Origin: an uncultured Clostridia bacterium
GTDB lineage: Bacteria; Bacillota; Clostridia; Monoglobales; Monoglobaceae
Assembly (NCBI GenBank): GCA_947625905.1
Contig: CANQQJ010000014.1
Coordinates: 1 to 64,000, forward strand
Direction of reading: 5' to 3'
DNA length: 64,000 nucleotides
Shown piece by piece: positions 9,001 through 20,644 of this stretch. Within the stretch, counting starts at the first letter, position 1, and each line of letters opens with the position of its first letter. Position numbers and translations under genes: made by a program. A model generated the notes under the pieces. It ran no database searches. It had not been told where the DNA came from and worked only from the letters and a program-made list of their open reading frames with translations.

Positions 9001-11690
9001 ATCGCCATAGCCTCGTCGCAGAAGAAGACATATCCCGCGTTCCAGTTCTCCTCCGTCGTGTTGTCCCTGCCGTCGGTCTTGGTGTCTTCACCCGTACAAA
9101 GAATATATCTTTCCGCCGGCGGCGCGTCGCTTGGCGCCTGTGTATCCGGCTTATACCACGCTCCGTGAGCGTCTGCCTTTTTCGCGCCTCCGCTGCCGTC
9201 GGGAACATAGACATCATCCACCGGATTTTGGTCCAATTCATTTTTGTGCGCCGTCGCGAAATCATGCGAATAAACCGCCATTTTCACGACGCCGAGCATG
9301 TTTCCGAAAAGGTACATACCCATATCGTATATGTCGTCGTCCGAAGCGGGAGGATTCGGCTCGCCGTAATCTTCTATGTAATCGTCCTTTGTCTTGATCT
9401 GAAGCGCGCGGTCCTTGACCTCCATATGCTTGCCTATCGGGTCCTCATATGTGATCGAGTCCGAAAGACCGGACGCGTTTTCGCCTGATACCGGCTCAAA
9501 CGCCATCTGGTTGATGTCCTTCGCGATGTCGGCGAATATATCCTCTACCGCACTGTCGGATGAACCGGTGGCCTCCTCTGCACTGCTTGCGTAATAGGCG
9601 TGCTCGGCAGAAACGTAGTTAATATTTTCCTCTACTTCGTCTCTTGTGATCCCGTGGGGGTTTGTCGTTTTATCTATTGTCGCCGTTCCGGCCTTTACCT
9701 GATCTTTGGTGGGAAGCAGAGGGAAGCAGTCGCTTAAATCCTGCGGCTCTTCCATGAGATATCCGTTATCATGGCTCGGACCCATAACTTTTTTAGCGGG
9801 CGCATCTACTATTTTAGAGTTGTTAAGGTTGTCACTTGCGTTAATTTGCCCGTCTGCCATTGCTTTTATTATTCCCTTTACCTCATTCCAGGGAGTATAG
9901 TGTTCTATTTGAGTAACCGGATTGCCCGCCTTCCAGTCATTCCAAGCGTCTAACGCCTGACCGACACTCAAAACCAAATTTGAGCCTATTGTGTACGAAT
10001 TATAAATCGTATCATCATCCTTGAGGTTATTCAAATCAGCCGTTGATTTTATATAGCCTTTTTGCTTAAGCCATTCGTTATTGAAATATTCCGCCGGGTT
10101 CATGCTTGCGGCGTTGCTGCTGATACCCTTTTGGTCAGACTTATTTATTGCAGAATCCTGCGGATTGGTTATTCCCGACAAGTCAATGTCTTCAGGATCC
10201 GGCATATCAAGAGAAATTGTATATACGTTACAATTCCGGTTTCCGTAAGCTTTTTGAGTAGCCGCCTTCATATACGCGGCATTCATAAGAGTCGTTAGCA
10301 GCATATAAGACTGAGTATCCTTATGCTCTTCCGAAGCATCTTTAAGCTCCGCCAAACCAACCGCATCCGGAGCCGTTACACCGGTTATAGTACTTCCGTC
10401 TGACGTTTTTTCTCCCGGGCCGTTTCCATAGCCGATTTGCCTATATTCCTTGCCGCCGTCGTCCGTCTCATAAAGTCTTACCATCATATCCCAAAAATTT
10501 GTTGATTCTGTCGGGTCGCCGGTAAAAGAACGCTTCTTGTCTCCGGGATCGTTTGTATATCCGCGGTTACTCTTTACCGGATTGGAATACGAGCCTTGCA
10601 GTGCGTCTGTCGCGGCGCCGTCGGTCATAACGATAAGCGACGGAATGAAATCGAACTGCTGCAAACCGATATTTATATGTTTGGGAGAATCTAAAAGTAC
10701 CTCGAAACCCTTATTTATACCGGCGTTGATATTCGTTGTGCCGTTGCCGTATACCAGATATTCCTTACCATCCGCGCCATTTACATCCATTCCGAAAGAA
10801 GCAGCATGTCTGTTTTCTTCGTCAATGTAACTTTGATCTACGTATATGTATCCGCTGCCGCTGTTTACATCGTCATTTTCTACTTTTATTTGCACCGGGT
10901 CGTTGGGGATTACGCCGTCATTCTTTTTCCAGCCCGCGTTTAAATACTGATACGGCTCCTTTGAGTCGCCCTTTGCCTCATAATGCTGCATAGGCATAAT
11001 TACGGTAGCCGTATCGTTGGCGTCGGCTTTGCTATCATTCGTGGTTCCGTTACCGAACGCTACAACGCAGACCTCGTTATATTTTCCCGCGCTCATAAGG
11101 GAATCCACCGCGCTGTTGACCGAAGCGACGATTTTTGACATTCGATTTTGGCCCCACTGCGTCTTATCGCCTGTTACGGGCGAGTACATCGAGCCGGAAT
11201 CGTCTATAACAATAACAGTCCTTGTCGGCGGCAGTCCGACAGTAAGCTGGCTCGAGCCGAGCGCGCTGTAAACATGCAAAAAGTCGTCTTTAAATCCGAC
11301 CGTCCAGTTTGCCTTGCCGTAATCCGGCTCGTCCTGCGTCTGAACCTGGCCGGTCTCTTGCATACTCGTGTCGTTCGAGCTCAGATAATTCCAGCCGTCC
11401 GAATCGTCGCTATGCGCCACGACCGTCTTATCCGCCCAAACGCGTCCCGCGAAACGCGAGCCTTGCGCTTCGCTGATCAGATTCTCCTGAAAGTCGTTCA
11501 TCGTGATGTCGTCCGCCTCGCGGTGAACGCCCGGAGTTATTCCCTCGAATACCGCCGCCGGATTCGTGCTCTGCGTTTCCGCCGCGGGCTCCTCTGCCGT
11601 TACGGGAATCCCCGGCATCATCGACATCACAACGCATAAGCTCACAAGCGCCGCGGCAATACGATTTGATTTCCTTAAATGTGATCTCAT
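1..11690 (-). CDS. Giant VWA-domain, repeat-rich secreted surface protein (3' end beyond window)
   Basis: A single open frame of 3896 codons reaches the left edge without a stop in the parts I translated; all the long plus-strand frames here are its antisense shadows. The ATG at 11690 follows GGAG with 11 nt spacing and opens a signal peptide (MRSHLRKSNR, then a hydrophobic stretch). A VWA domain begins near residue 155 with an intact MIDAS motif, DDSGS, at about 163-167 and a TDG motif near 357. After about residue 2250, beta-rich domains starting with LSVSKTV, GSLVIHK or GWLGVSKTV and ending in FTN, FVN or FEN alternate with Pro/Thr linkers (PTPTP). These resemble FctA/Spy0128-type pilin isopeptide domains; that assignment is inference. 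The likely role is a cell-wall adhesin or pilus-tip-like stalk. Any LPXTG anchor would lie outside the window. Confidence 0.9.
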   Translation of the reverse strand, partial: MRSHLRKSNRIAAALVSLCVVMSMMPGIPVTAEEPAAETQSTNPAAVFEGITPGVHREADDITMNDFQENLISEAQGSRFAGRVWADKTVVAHSDDSDGWNYLSSNDTSMQETGQVQTQDEPDYGKANWTVGFKDDFLHVYSALGSSQLTVGLPPTRTVIVIDDSGSMYSPVTGDKTQWGQNRMSKIVASVNSAVDSLMSAGKYNEVCVVAFGNGTTNDSKADANDTATVIMPMQHYEAKGDSKEPYQYLNAGWKKNDGVIPNDPVQIKVENDDVNSGSGYIYVDQSYIDEENRHAASFGMDVNGADGKEYLVYGNGTTNINAGINKGFEVLLDSPKHINIGLQQFDFIPSLIVMTDGAATDALQGSYSNPVKSNRGYTNDPGDKKRSFTGDPTESTNFWDMMVRLYETDDGGKEYRQIGYGNGPGEKTSDGSTITGVTAPDAVGLAELKDASEEHKDTQSYMLLTTLMNAAYMKAATQKAYGNRNCNVYTISLDMPDPEDIDLSGITNPQDSAINKSDQKGISSNAASMNPAEYFNNEWLKQKGYIKSTADLNNLKDDDTIYNSYTIGSNLVLSVGQALDAWNDWKAGNPVTQIEHYTPWNEVKGIIKAMADGQINASDNLNNSKIVDAPAKKVMGPSHDNGYLMEEPQDLSDCFPLLPTKDQVKAGTATIDKTTNPHGITRDEVEENINYVSAEHAYYASSAEEATGSSDSAVEDIFADIAKDINQMAFEPVSGENASGLSDSITYEDPIGKHMEVKDRALQIKTKDDYIEDYGEPNPPASDDDIYDMGMYLFGNMLGVVKMAVYSHDFATAHKNELDQNPVDDVYVPDGSGGAKKADAHGAWYKPDTQAPSDAPPAERYILCTGEDTKTDGRDNTTEENWNAGYVFFCDEAMAMSFLPAEYPSKNYNDRFGDDELHINPNIQYNLYRIDANDYSDPTSDKQRDNPSYGYKEDEDGKSVPNQQFKLGDVRIWTEDSGDYDDPDAGITSDVGYDQKLYVNIPVAALPLQIATVQIEQDGSASSYTTNTNQYIESSPFRMFYSVGMADDTMSADGLSIDLAKIDLDYLTTHKDPQNNVYFYSNYYSEQSYNGYLDSNDITHGDPGLSFSPSSENRYYVMQQAVPLMKIFKKNGGTVPDPIEEPRPDPVEPDVIQGILDKYNAEHSDAQLKSWDYSADGLKLETADYTTEYITTISGMGSGNYDPPASIEEPEATSTPVPLDVKKQQEWSYLILNSYMPADDGKGKVVHRAVARNASDFGSGLSTDSQELSELLCWYNIKTGDTADIVMGTDEGGKPNIDAPADGHPADETEYYDHNNWVLATKTGSLRTGNMYEFVVQKGPGANKTESSATVRVPMVREVAADGSVVINSYLGNEGRLATMDKMLAITKEVEADDYYKQYTSEKIFNYKVKIGSGGTGSKEGDDSAIVIKRHVVNGQTHWDYQLDSVKVNVDDQGFLTAVDSNGKTGRAVLTSNQGVSDLGDVPTFMVQVKPGRYENGAAEATESRLNSDEGEGEGEQMFTLEDVIVYSGDEVADPDGVPDGVITDLGGDDKWADPALCHHEDGPSGEWLPSEGTPENPDGIRGDKDGEHINIPIWQTGKSDPDGDFGDANADHLLDRCQITPTFRTYTLFFGYSDANDPGKTGAHWADNWPMDKVGENGETTVGDYKRVDTEAGTVTYDFEAEEWKNDPNKPHPAQFDPYTADVELKDGYGLLFNGIDDSVPYTMTEVLSEDDLKAGFAFSSLEHIQSVTRGSGEDRAVTMHKKDRETGEITSSNRSSVITVDEKGSNYRYGVSGQTDGDAVQAEAAHFTNYYGPVSMTINKVVRVTDAEGSVEEVKWEPTGDLDEYKREFNDKYGKDFTFTVSLTSPEGSMLPYATEPNEQGVLEQAKGEHGRPLIKTFKYFNDPNIADAFGVKPENIVEYGTTEVEDGYTNSSATITFTLKHDQTFGLLSLPQHSTYSVVETGNEGYTTSWSGTATTSTVLGDDGKYHDVVTELDGSTAYGDMNEKAVSTATFYNTIGAPEKTPESGKLAITKRVIGTDPSEDGSPVMPGMQLGGPSFGFDVTLTPPEDGALNSSYLYVGSGGASTGILSLAAVVDDGGEPTGDMSGTVYLKDGETITIEGLPVGARYSVAEKESSAYELVEMTGADGVIPSDADVAAGTAKAEAAFTNKPTGISIIVPRPTPTPTPGPDETPNPDNTPEPSESPNPDSTPEPSVSPNPDSSPTPSATTTPIPTTTPTPTTTPKPRNYGLSIEKVIEGAAMPNTDEEFEFEITIIPKNGTNMGSGTTQDPIAESYHCYGETVEGIEGAVAPEDFELAITQSTEDGKTVGKGRFKLKHGQRIVIANLPLGADYRVDEINGDGSYVVAPYVNGKRMPGGTYTAEGTLDVYNGDVRMVNRAVGWLGVSKTVAGGGADVNKEWRFDIEITPPNGTAFEDYLDFFENCTFTEPETGGGGETEPIAQISASDAGNNGGRLKTFTAYATSTIAKPENNDTETPLDQMAKEKYDKRVEFTIDTSAETAVAHATVTLKHGETIVIMLPAGTTYTLKEYGANEDGYKTNSNVDLTPEIFDGQISWGHFTNTKGNPEETPNPDPTPTPASTPSPTPGGDETPPPEGEPTPTPASTPVPGPDYKLSVSKTVGDAQNDGGKDWTFRITLSGENAADTYDYTGDVLSDAYNVTKPDDGTLVFEHHDGDADGEKSAEITLKHGQMITLQGIKAGVHYKVVEINSGTYYVSDIGSPSEAVITNADRNVQFLNQTKPDEGEGSLVIHKRMTGLPDKADYKDREFTFEIRLYSVDPDSVEDPEAYELTDSFSCSGKINGTFKSGDMVKLKNNEMINITGIPAGTIYTVKETDGEGYVTEITDDKGAISNGKSTIVSKQVVTEEFENKTVGWLGLSKTVTGAAGETDKYWLFDIEITPPNGKSFADYFDLTDNKFTASAVTDVTQHAGAPDDPLRYNTAVEFTVDPVSGIAHGSYRLKTGETIVIELPAGTTYTFMEYGGNENGYVTGSTVDKVPRIKNGEISWGDFTNDREATPPPNVTPRPTPDPDATPTPAPTTDPNATPTPTPDPNATPTPPSDEDITHKLSVSKTVGDAENDGGKDWTFEITLRGEYVKDSYSYTGSAIYDGVEPAADGVLKLDQNGTGTVKLKHGQMITIAGLYDGTEYIVKETDGEGIENYYKSVVGDPDNAVMLGGDRSVGFVNRKHDDKTTSETGSLLIYKSVKNDEAENEAEFTFEIHFYAKPDDNTKWDRQSTENLTELTDFAYDYSIGGKAGTLTPADNTITIKNNQSAFIDGIPEGTIYTVAEVKLPEGFKMLGRTDDKGAVSDETGTIVLRQTVSEEFVNEKEPPEPTPTPIVTPEPSESPSPEPAPTPVVDEPTPTPEHIGWLGVTKDVKTAKPGDENRAWMFEIEIAPPVGGRIEDYAAALANVPSKRDIAPEDGWENWINESVETWKTNVTDTVGERFEGESTPFTIDKTSNVAKAYVELKAGESIVFELPVGVSCTLKEFDANEGGYKSYSNVDLTPDINEGRITWGHFRNDYEPRETPGPNETPGPNETPGPDETPNPNATPTPVPTPAVNDLSISKTVVSGDAADAGRDWTFDITLKAPDGAPLSGTYNVKYSSVYGDEFDFSTMPESITFTDGKGSIKLKHGMMADIIGLPNGTKYEVVESNPNTDDNFWYSSDVGSPTQGTIDGEDRDIGFVNRTEPNEHEGSLIIYKHVTGDAIEQEPEEVLFSFEIHFYQKPDDLTLGDYKLEELKELTDSYDCVIGGKLTKVKSGDTIKIANDQSAVISGLPEGTIYSIKEPKNDKGYEYKYATDDKGTLSNGIGTVVSREAVSEEFVNAKDLPKPSLTPAATPNPTPPVTPNPTPLPTPPTTPNPTPLPTYTPGPT

Positions 11691-11747
11691 TTTGTCATCA
11701 TCTCCGTTTAACATTTTTTCTAATTCGGCCGAAGCCGTAAAGCGGAT

Positions 11748-11785
11748 CCGTTTAAATATGTGTTCATTTGACGAAATTTAAACGG
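11748..11785. promoter_or_regulatory. Inverted repeat upstream of the giant adhesin gene, possible operator
   Basis: CCGTTTAAAT (11748-11757) and ATTTAAACGG (11776-11785) form a perfect 10-bp inverted repeat with an 18-bp spacer in the adhesin leader or promoter region. A third half-site, CCGTTTAA, overlaps the stretch just upstream of the ribosome binding site (11704-11711). This suggests a dimeric regulator or an RNA hairpin. No strong sigma-A promoter was recognised nearby. Confidence 0.4.
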
Positions 11786-11818
11786 TACCGCGCATCATTA
11801 ACAATTGACTTTGTGCGT

Positions 11819-12120
11819 CGGGGAACCCCCTATAATCTGCCTCCTCCCGGGAGGAGGTGGGAACGTAGGGACTGGGAAATAGTCACTAGGGACTAGGGCC
11901 CCCTCAGCCGGGCTTTGCCCGACAGCATTAATGAAGCTCTTAGTCAAAATTGCAAGCAATTTTGAAAGATAGCTTTGAACCCGCAAGCAAGCTTGCTGAT
12001 TATCCCCAAGGGGCGAGCCTGACGGGCGGCAGGTTGCCGCCCACGGGACGTCGAGGGCGCCGTCCCCTACGACCATAGTGCGCAAAATGCCGTAGGGGCG
12101 GATATCATCCGCCCGCTTTG
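11819..12120. repeat. Mosaic intergenic repeat cluster R1
   Basis: This cluster combines several modules that recur in the window: a CCTCCTCCCGGGAGGAGG palindrome, a heptamer stretch (TAGGGACTGGGAAATAGTCACTAGGGACTAGG is read as 7-nt units, 11866-11898), a CCCCCTCAGCCGGG hairpin arm, the 78-bp insert (11926-12004, reverse orientation to the other copies) and a CCCCTACGACC...GTAGGGG palindrome (12055-12120). No coding potential is supported here. Confidence 0.8.
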
Positions 12121-12124
12121 CCGC

Positions 12125-12325
12125 TTATCCGCTGCGGCAATAATTTTTAGCGCAACAAAAAAGCGCACCAAAATAAGGTGCGCTTCGCATCAGGTTTTCT
12201 GTTGAATTACGGTAAAATATACCCCCCCCCCCGCTTACGAATTTACGTTTGCGGCCGAGGTTACATGTTAATTTTCCACCAATATTGCTTGTTAAATTTG
12301 TAAAGATACTCAATGATTTTTTCAT
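12125..12325 (-). CDS. Small cationic peptide gene containing a G11 homopolymer (frame uncertain)
   Basis: The ATG at 12325 has a strong GGGAGG site 9 nt upstream, a consensus promoter (12394-12422) and an intrinsic terminator (12157-12185), so a transcript of about 230 nt is well supported. The peptide begins MKKSLSIFTNLTSNIGG and continues through CNLGRKRKF to Ser31, where a run of 11 G (12222-12232) encodes Gly residues. With G11 the frame runs through the terminator to a stop at 12125. With G12 it would stop after GGGGYILP (39 aa); with G10 it would stop after 44 aa. The tract may be phase-variable or the count may be a sequencing artefact. I do not recognise a family. The basic, Cys-containing sequence could be a signal, toxin or RiPP-like peptide, but this is speculation. 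Confidence 0.5.
   Translation of the reverse strand: MKKSLSIFTNLTSNIGGKLTCNLGRKRKFVSGGGGIFYRNSTENLMRSAPYFGALFCCAKNYCRSG
12157..12185 (-). terminator. Intrinsic terminator of the G-tract peptide transcript
   Basis: AAGCGCACC (12161-12169) pairs with GGTGCGCTT (12177-12185) over a 7-nt loop. On the minus strand the stem is followed by a run of six T. Confidence 0.8.
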
Positions 12326-12393
12326 GAACAACTGCCTCCCGCCAACTCTCATCGTTCTAAAATCATATCTTTCAAAATGTCTAATCAACGTAA

Positions 12394-12422
12394 AGTATAC
12401 AACAAAACATCTAAAAAGTCAA
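12394..12422 (-). promoter_or_regulatory. Sigma-A promoter of the G-tract peptide gene
   Basis: TTGACT (12422-12417), 17-bp spacer and TATACT (12399-12394) predict a start near 12387, about 60 nt upstream of the ATG. Confidence 0.75.
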
Positions 12423-12444
12423 GGGCATAATGATTTATATATAA

Positions 12445-12480
12445 ATTTTATCCGATTTGTCAAAACAAATCGGATAAAAT
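12445..12480. repeat. Perfect 16-bp-stem palindrome upstream of the peptide promoter
   Basis: Arms 12445-12460 and 12465-12480 are exactly complementary around a CAAA loop. The palindrome sits 22 bp upstream of the -35 box of the peptide promoter and downstream of the hppA terminator. It could be an operator or cruciform, or a bidirectional transcription barrier; no clear T tract follows on either strand. Confidence 0.6.
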
Positions 12481-12511
12481 GTGATATTTTAGTTGAAACA
12501 CACAATTGATT

Positions 12512-12544
12512 AAAAAAGCCCGGACGGAAATGAACCGTCCGGGC
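12512..12544 (-). terminator. hppA terminator
   Basis: GCCCGGACGG (12518-12527) and CCGTCCGGGC (12535-12544) form a 10-bp stem with a 7-nt loop. The minus strand continues as TTTTTTAAT. The stem starts 11 nt after the hppA stop codon. Confidence 0.9.
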
Positions 12545-12555
12545 AAAAATTATTC

Positions 12556-14679
<2,124 letters not shown>

Positions 14680-14750
14680 TGTAAAATCTCCCCCTTGTTT
14701 GTAATGATATAATATGGTTTTATTTTTTCCCTTTTTCCTCAATATAATAT

Positions 14751-14780
14751 ATTATACATAACTACACATAGGTTAGTCAA
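14751..14780 (-). promoter_or_regulatory. hppA promoter
   Basis: TTGACT (14780-14775), 18-bp spacer and TATAAT (14756-14751) lie about 75 bp upstream of the hppA start codon. Confidence 0.75.
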
Positions 14781-14808
14781 GCATTTTTTCGCCTGTAACA
14801 AAATTGTA

Positions 14809-14830
14809 AACCCCGCGGATCCCGCGGGGT
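14809..14830. repeat. GC hairpin left of the toxin-antitoxin cassette
   Basis: ACCCCGCGG-ATC-CCGCGGGGT forms a near-perfect stem. Its arms match those of the hairpin at 15518-15541 on the other side of the cassette. It lies between two divergent promoters. A weak T-rich stretch follows on the minus strand, so a terminator role is uncertain. Confidence 0.6.
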
Positions 14831-14934
14831 GTTAAAGTTTATATTTATCACCGCCTTGGGTTTATTTTACCACAATATATTTAATTTGTAAACAAGAGCG
14901 ATATTATAAAATTATATATTTGTACTTCAAAACC

Positions 14935-14963
14935 TTGACAAATTCTTTACACTGTGTTATTAT
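14935..14963 (+). promoter_or_regulatory. Promoter of the RelB/YoeB-type operon
   Basis: TTGACA (14935-14940), 17-bp spacer and TATTAT (14958-14963) predict a start near 14970, 16 nt before the antitoxin ATG. An antitoxin operator would be expected to overlap this region. Confidence 0.8.
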
Positions 14964-14985
14964 ACAAGTGAAAGGAGCTGATCAC

Positions 14986-15252
14986 ATGGCACAATCTATG
15001 GTTAATTTCCGCATAGACGAGGATTTAAAAAAGTCTATGGAGCAGGTATGCACCGATATGGGAATGAGCCTCACCACGGCATTTACAATTTTTGCAAAAA
15101 CGGTAAGCAGAGAACGCAGAATACCGTTTGAGGTTACGGCGGACCCGTTTTATTCGGCTTCAAATCTGCGTTATCTTGAAAAGCAAATTGCCGATATAGA
15201 ATCCGGAAAAGCAAAATTGAAGGCTCACGATCTGATCGACGCGGAGGATTAA
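14986..15252 (+). CDS. RelB/DinJ-family antitoxin
   Basis: This 88-residue protein starts with a ribbon-helix-helix pattern (SMVNFRIDEDLKKSMEQVC, then MGMSLTTAFTIFAKTV) typical of RelB/DinJ antitoxins. The acidic, helical C-terminal half (EKQIADIESGK) would wrap and block the toxin. The start follows AAAGGAG at good spacing; an upstream in-frame ATG at 14920 is rejected because it precedes the promoter. The gene ends 3 nt before the toxin gene, so translation is probably coupled. The protein should also repress its own promoter together with the toxin, by analogy with the family. Confidence 0.9.
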   Translation: MAQSMVNFRIDEDLKKSMEQVCTDMGMSLTTAFTIFAKTVSRERRIPFEVTADPFYSASNLRYLEKQIADIESGKAKLKAHDLIDAED

Positions 15253-15255
15253 ACG

Positions 15256-15513
15256 ATGAAGCTTTTATGGACAGAAAACGCATGGGAAGATTATTGTTTT
15301 TGGCAAACGCAAGACAAGAAAACATTGAAACGAATAAACCTGCTTATCAAAGATATTCAGCGCGAATTATATTCGGGCATCGGAAAACCCGAGCCTCTCA
15401 AAGGTAATTACAGCGGTTGGTGGAGCCGACGAATCGACGATGAAAACCGAATCGTTTACAAATACAAAGACGAAGCTGTTATAATTGCCGCATGCAAAGG
15501 ACATTACGATTAA
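15256..15513 (+). CDS. yoeB: Txe/YoeB-family mRNA interferase toxin
   Basis: This 85-residue RelE-superfamily endoribonuclease would cleave mRNA at the ribosomal A site when released from its antitoxin. It matches the length and pattern of YoeB closely: GKPEPLKGN, SGWWSRRI and C-terminal CKGHYD. The family's catalytic residues are present at the expected positions (Glu46, Arg65, His83), so the toxin looks active. It is the second gene of a two-gene operon ended by the hairpin at 15518. YoeB is normally paired with YefM; here the partner looks RelB/DinJ-like, a mixed pairing that is common for RelE-superfamily toxins. Confidence 0.94.
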   Translation: MKLLWTENAWEDYCFWQTQDKKTLKRINLLIKDIQRELYSGIGKPEPLKGNYSGWWSRRIDDENRIVYKYKDEAVIIAACKGHYD

Positions 15514-15517
15514 AACA

Positions 15518-15551
15518 AACCCCGCGGAGAACCGCGGGGTTGTTGGTTTTT
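15518..15551. terminator. Bidirectional terminator between the yoeB-like toxin and the prsA-like gene
   Basis: AACCCCGCGG (15518-15527), AGAA loop and CCGCGGGGTT (15532-15541) are followed by TGTTGGTTTTT on the plus strand and by TTTGTTTTAA on the minus strand. The hairpin serves convergent transcripts. Confidence 0.85.
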
Positions 15552-15555
15552 AGAT

Positions 15556-16968
15556 TTATTCGGCTGCGGCCGCTGTTGCGGCGGGTTCATCCTCGCTGCT
15601 CGAATCGGAATCCGAAGCGTACTGCGCTTCCTGCTCCTCCTGGAGCTGCTTGCCGGACTGATATACGCCGTCCATAATGCCTTTTACCGATATCTTGTCA
15701 AGGTTGCCCTTGTTCTGGCTGATCTTGGCCTGAGACTTCCAGTAATTCTGGATCTCATAGAAGCCCGCGATCCTCTTGATAACGTGATAGCCGTAATCTG
15801 TCTTTACGGGATCGGAAACCTGATCGAGAGCCAGCGCGAACGCCGCTTCTTCAAACTCGGGCACCATCTCGCCCTCGCCGAAGGTGTATCCCGCCGAGGT
15901 CTCGCCGGTATCCTGATTGTACTGTTCCATCAGCGAGTCGAAATCCTCTCCCGCCTTGGCCTGCTCGGCGATCGTCTGAGCCAGAGCCGCCGCTGTCGCG
16001 TCGTCATACGCTTCGGGGTCGGGTGTGGCGGCGGGGTCGATGTTCGTGGTGTCATTTACCATGAGCAGGATGTGCTTCACGGAGCCCTTGTCGTCCTGCG
16101 TGTAGTCGCCAAGGTTTACGCCGTCGGGCACAAAGCTGTTAAAGTCTTCCTCGATCTCCGACTGAACTTCCTGGCTCTTCATAACCATTGAGTAGATCCT
16201 GGCGTACTCGTTGACCGAGCTTATGCCCATGCTCTTCGCTCTGAGGTTAAAGCCGTCCTCACCGAACTGCTGAACATAGCCGTCGACCGTTGACTGGATC
16301 TGCTGATCGTCCTGCTCGTCCCATACCGCGTCGCCGCTCAGGATCTCGGACGTCTTCTGTGAAGCGATCATGTCGCTGACGGCCTTGTCATAGGCTTTTT
16401 CCTTGATTATGTCGGAAAGCTTTCTGCCGTCAACATCCTTATCCCAGTCGTAGCCCTCAAGCTCGCCGTCGGCGTTGTCGCCCTCGACCTCGTAATACTG
16501 ATTGGTGGCTTCGGCGTAGATATAATACCCGAGGTCCGCATCCGTCAGCTTCTCGCCGTTTACGGTCGCTATCGTCTTGCCCTCGGCCTTGCCGTACTTG
16601 GGCTGGCCCTGCATGTAGTTCATGATCAGGAAAACAACCAGCGCGGCTACCGCGAGACATCCGACAACAATACCGATAAGCGCGCCAACCGAAAGATTAA
16701 CGCTCTTGCCCGCTTTTTTCTCAACCGTTTTAACGGCCTCGGCTATGTCTTCTTTGGCGTCCTCCGCGATATCCTCAACAGCCTCGCCTATTTCGGCGGC
16801 CTTGTCGGCGGCCTCGTCCTTGATCTCCGAAACAGCCTCGCTCGCGGCCGCGTCGGCCTCGGCGATCTCTTCCTTGATCTCGGAAGCGGCGTCGGCGATC
16901 TTCGCCGTGACGTCGTCCTTCACCTGCTGAACTTTTTCGTTCAGCGCATCGTTTTTTTCGTTGTCCAT
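15556..16968 (-). CDS. Membrane-anchored peptidyl-prolyl isomerase (PrsA/PpiC-like foldase) with long charged N terminus
   Basis: This 470-residue protein likely folds secreted proteins on the outer face of the membrane. Residues about 1-90 are Glu/Ala/Lys-rich helical repeats ([25 protein letters not shown]) predicted as cytoplasmic coiled coil. One transmembrane helix follows (about 95-118), then a SurA/PrsA-like N domain ([18 protein letters not shown]). A PpiC rotamase domain occupies about 295-410 (VKHILLMV, then [13 protein letters not shown]). The C-terminal tail is low-complexity Ser/Glu/Ala. It lacks a lipobox, unlike classical PrsA, and uses a membrane helix instead. The start follows AAGGAGAG. 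It lies 171 nt downstream of mfd, with a possible promoter of its own (TATAAT near 17030). Confidence 0.85.
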   Translation of the reverse strand: MDNEKNDALNEKVQQVKDDVTAKIADAASEIKEEIAEADAAASEAVSEIKDEAADKAAEIGEAVEDIAEDAKEDIAEAVKTVEKKAGKSVNLSVGALIGIVVGCLAVAALVVFLIMNYMQGQPKYGKAEGKTIATVNGEKLTDADLGYYIYAEATNQYYEVEGDNADGELEGYDWDKDVDGRKLSDIIKEKAYDKAVSDMIASQKTSEILSGDAVWDEQDDQQIQSTVDGYVQQFGEDGFNLRAKSMGISSVNEYARIYSMVMKSQEVQSEIEEDFNSFVPDGVNLGDYTQDDKGSVKHILLMVNDTTNIDPAATPDPEAYDDATAAALAQTIAEQAKAGEDFDSLMEQYNQDTGETSAGYTFGEGEMVPEFEEAAFALALDQVSDPVKTDYGYHVIKRIAGFYEIQNYWKSQAKISQNKGNLDKISVKGIMDGVYQSGKQLQEEQEAQYASDSDSSSEDEPAATAAAAE

Positions 16969-17139
16969 GTTCTTCTCTCCTTATATTAAACTTTATATTA
17001 TTTTCAAAAAATCAAACCATCTTCTGGCAATTATACTACATATTCGACTGTTTTTCCATAGCTGTAGTAAAAACTTATTGAAATGTTAACAAAAATTTAA
17101 AATTTGTTTACAAATAAAGCAAATTTTAAATAATCTTCG

Positions 17140-20640
<3,501 letters not shown>

Positions 20641-20644
20641 AAAC

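Noticed and set aside
11798-12085. A 95-residue minus-strand frame
   Set aside because: It lies wholly within repeat cluster R1 and is made of its palindromic modules.
14920-14985. Upstream ATG extending the antitoxin gene
   Set aside because: It lies before the -35 box of the operon promoter and lacks a ribosome site.
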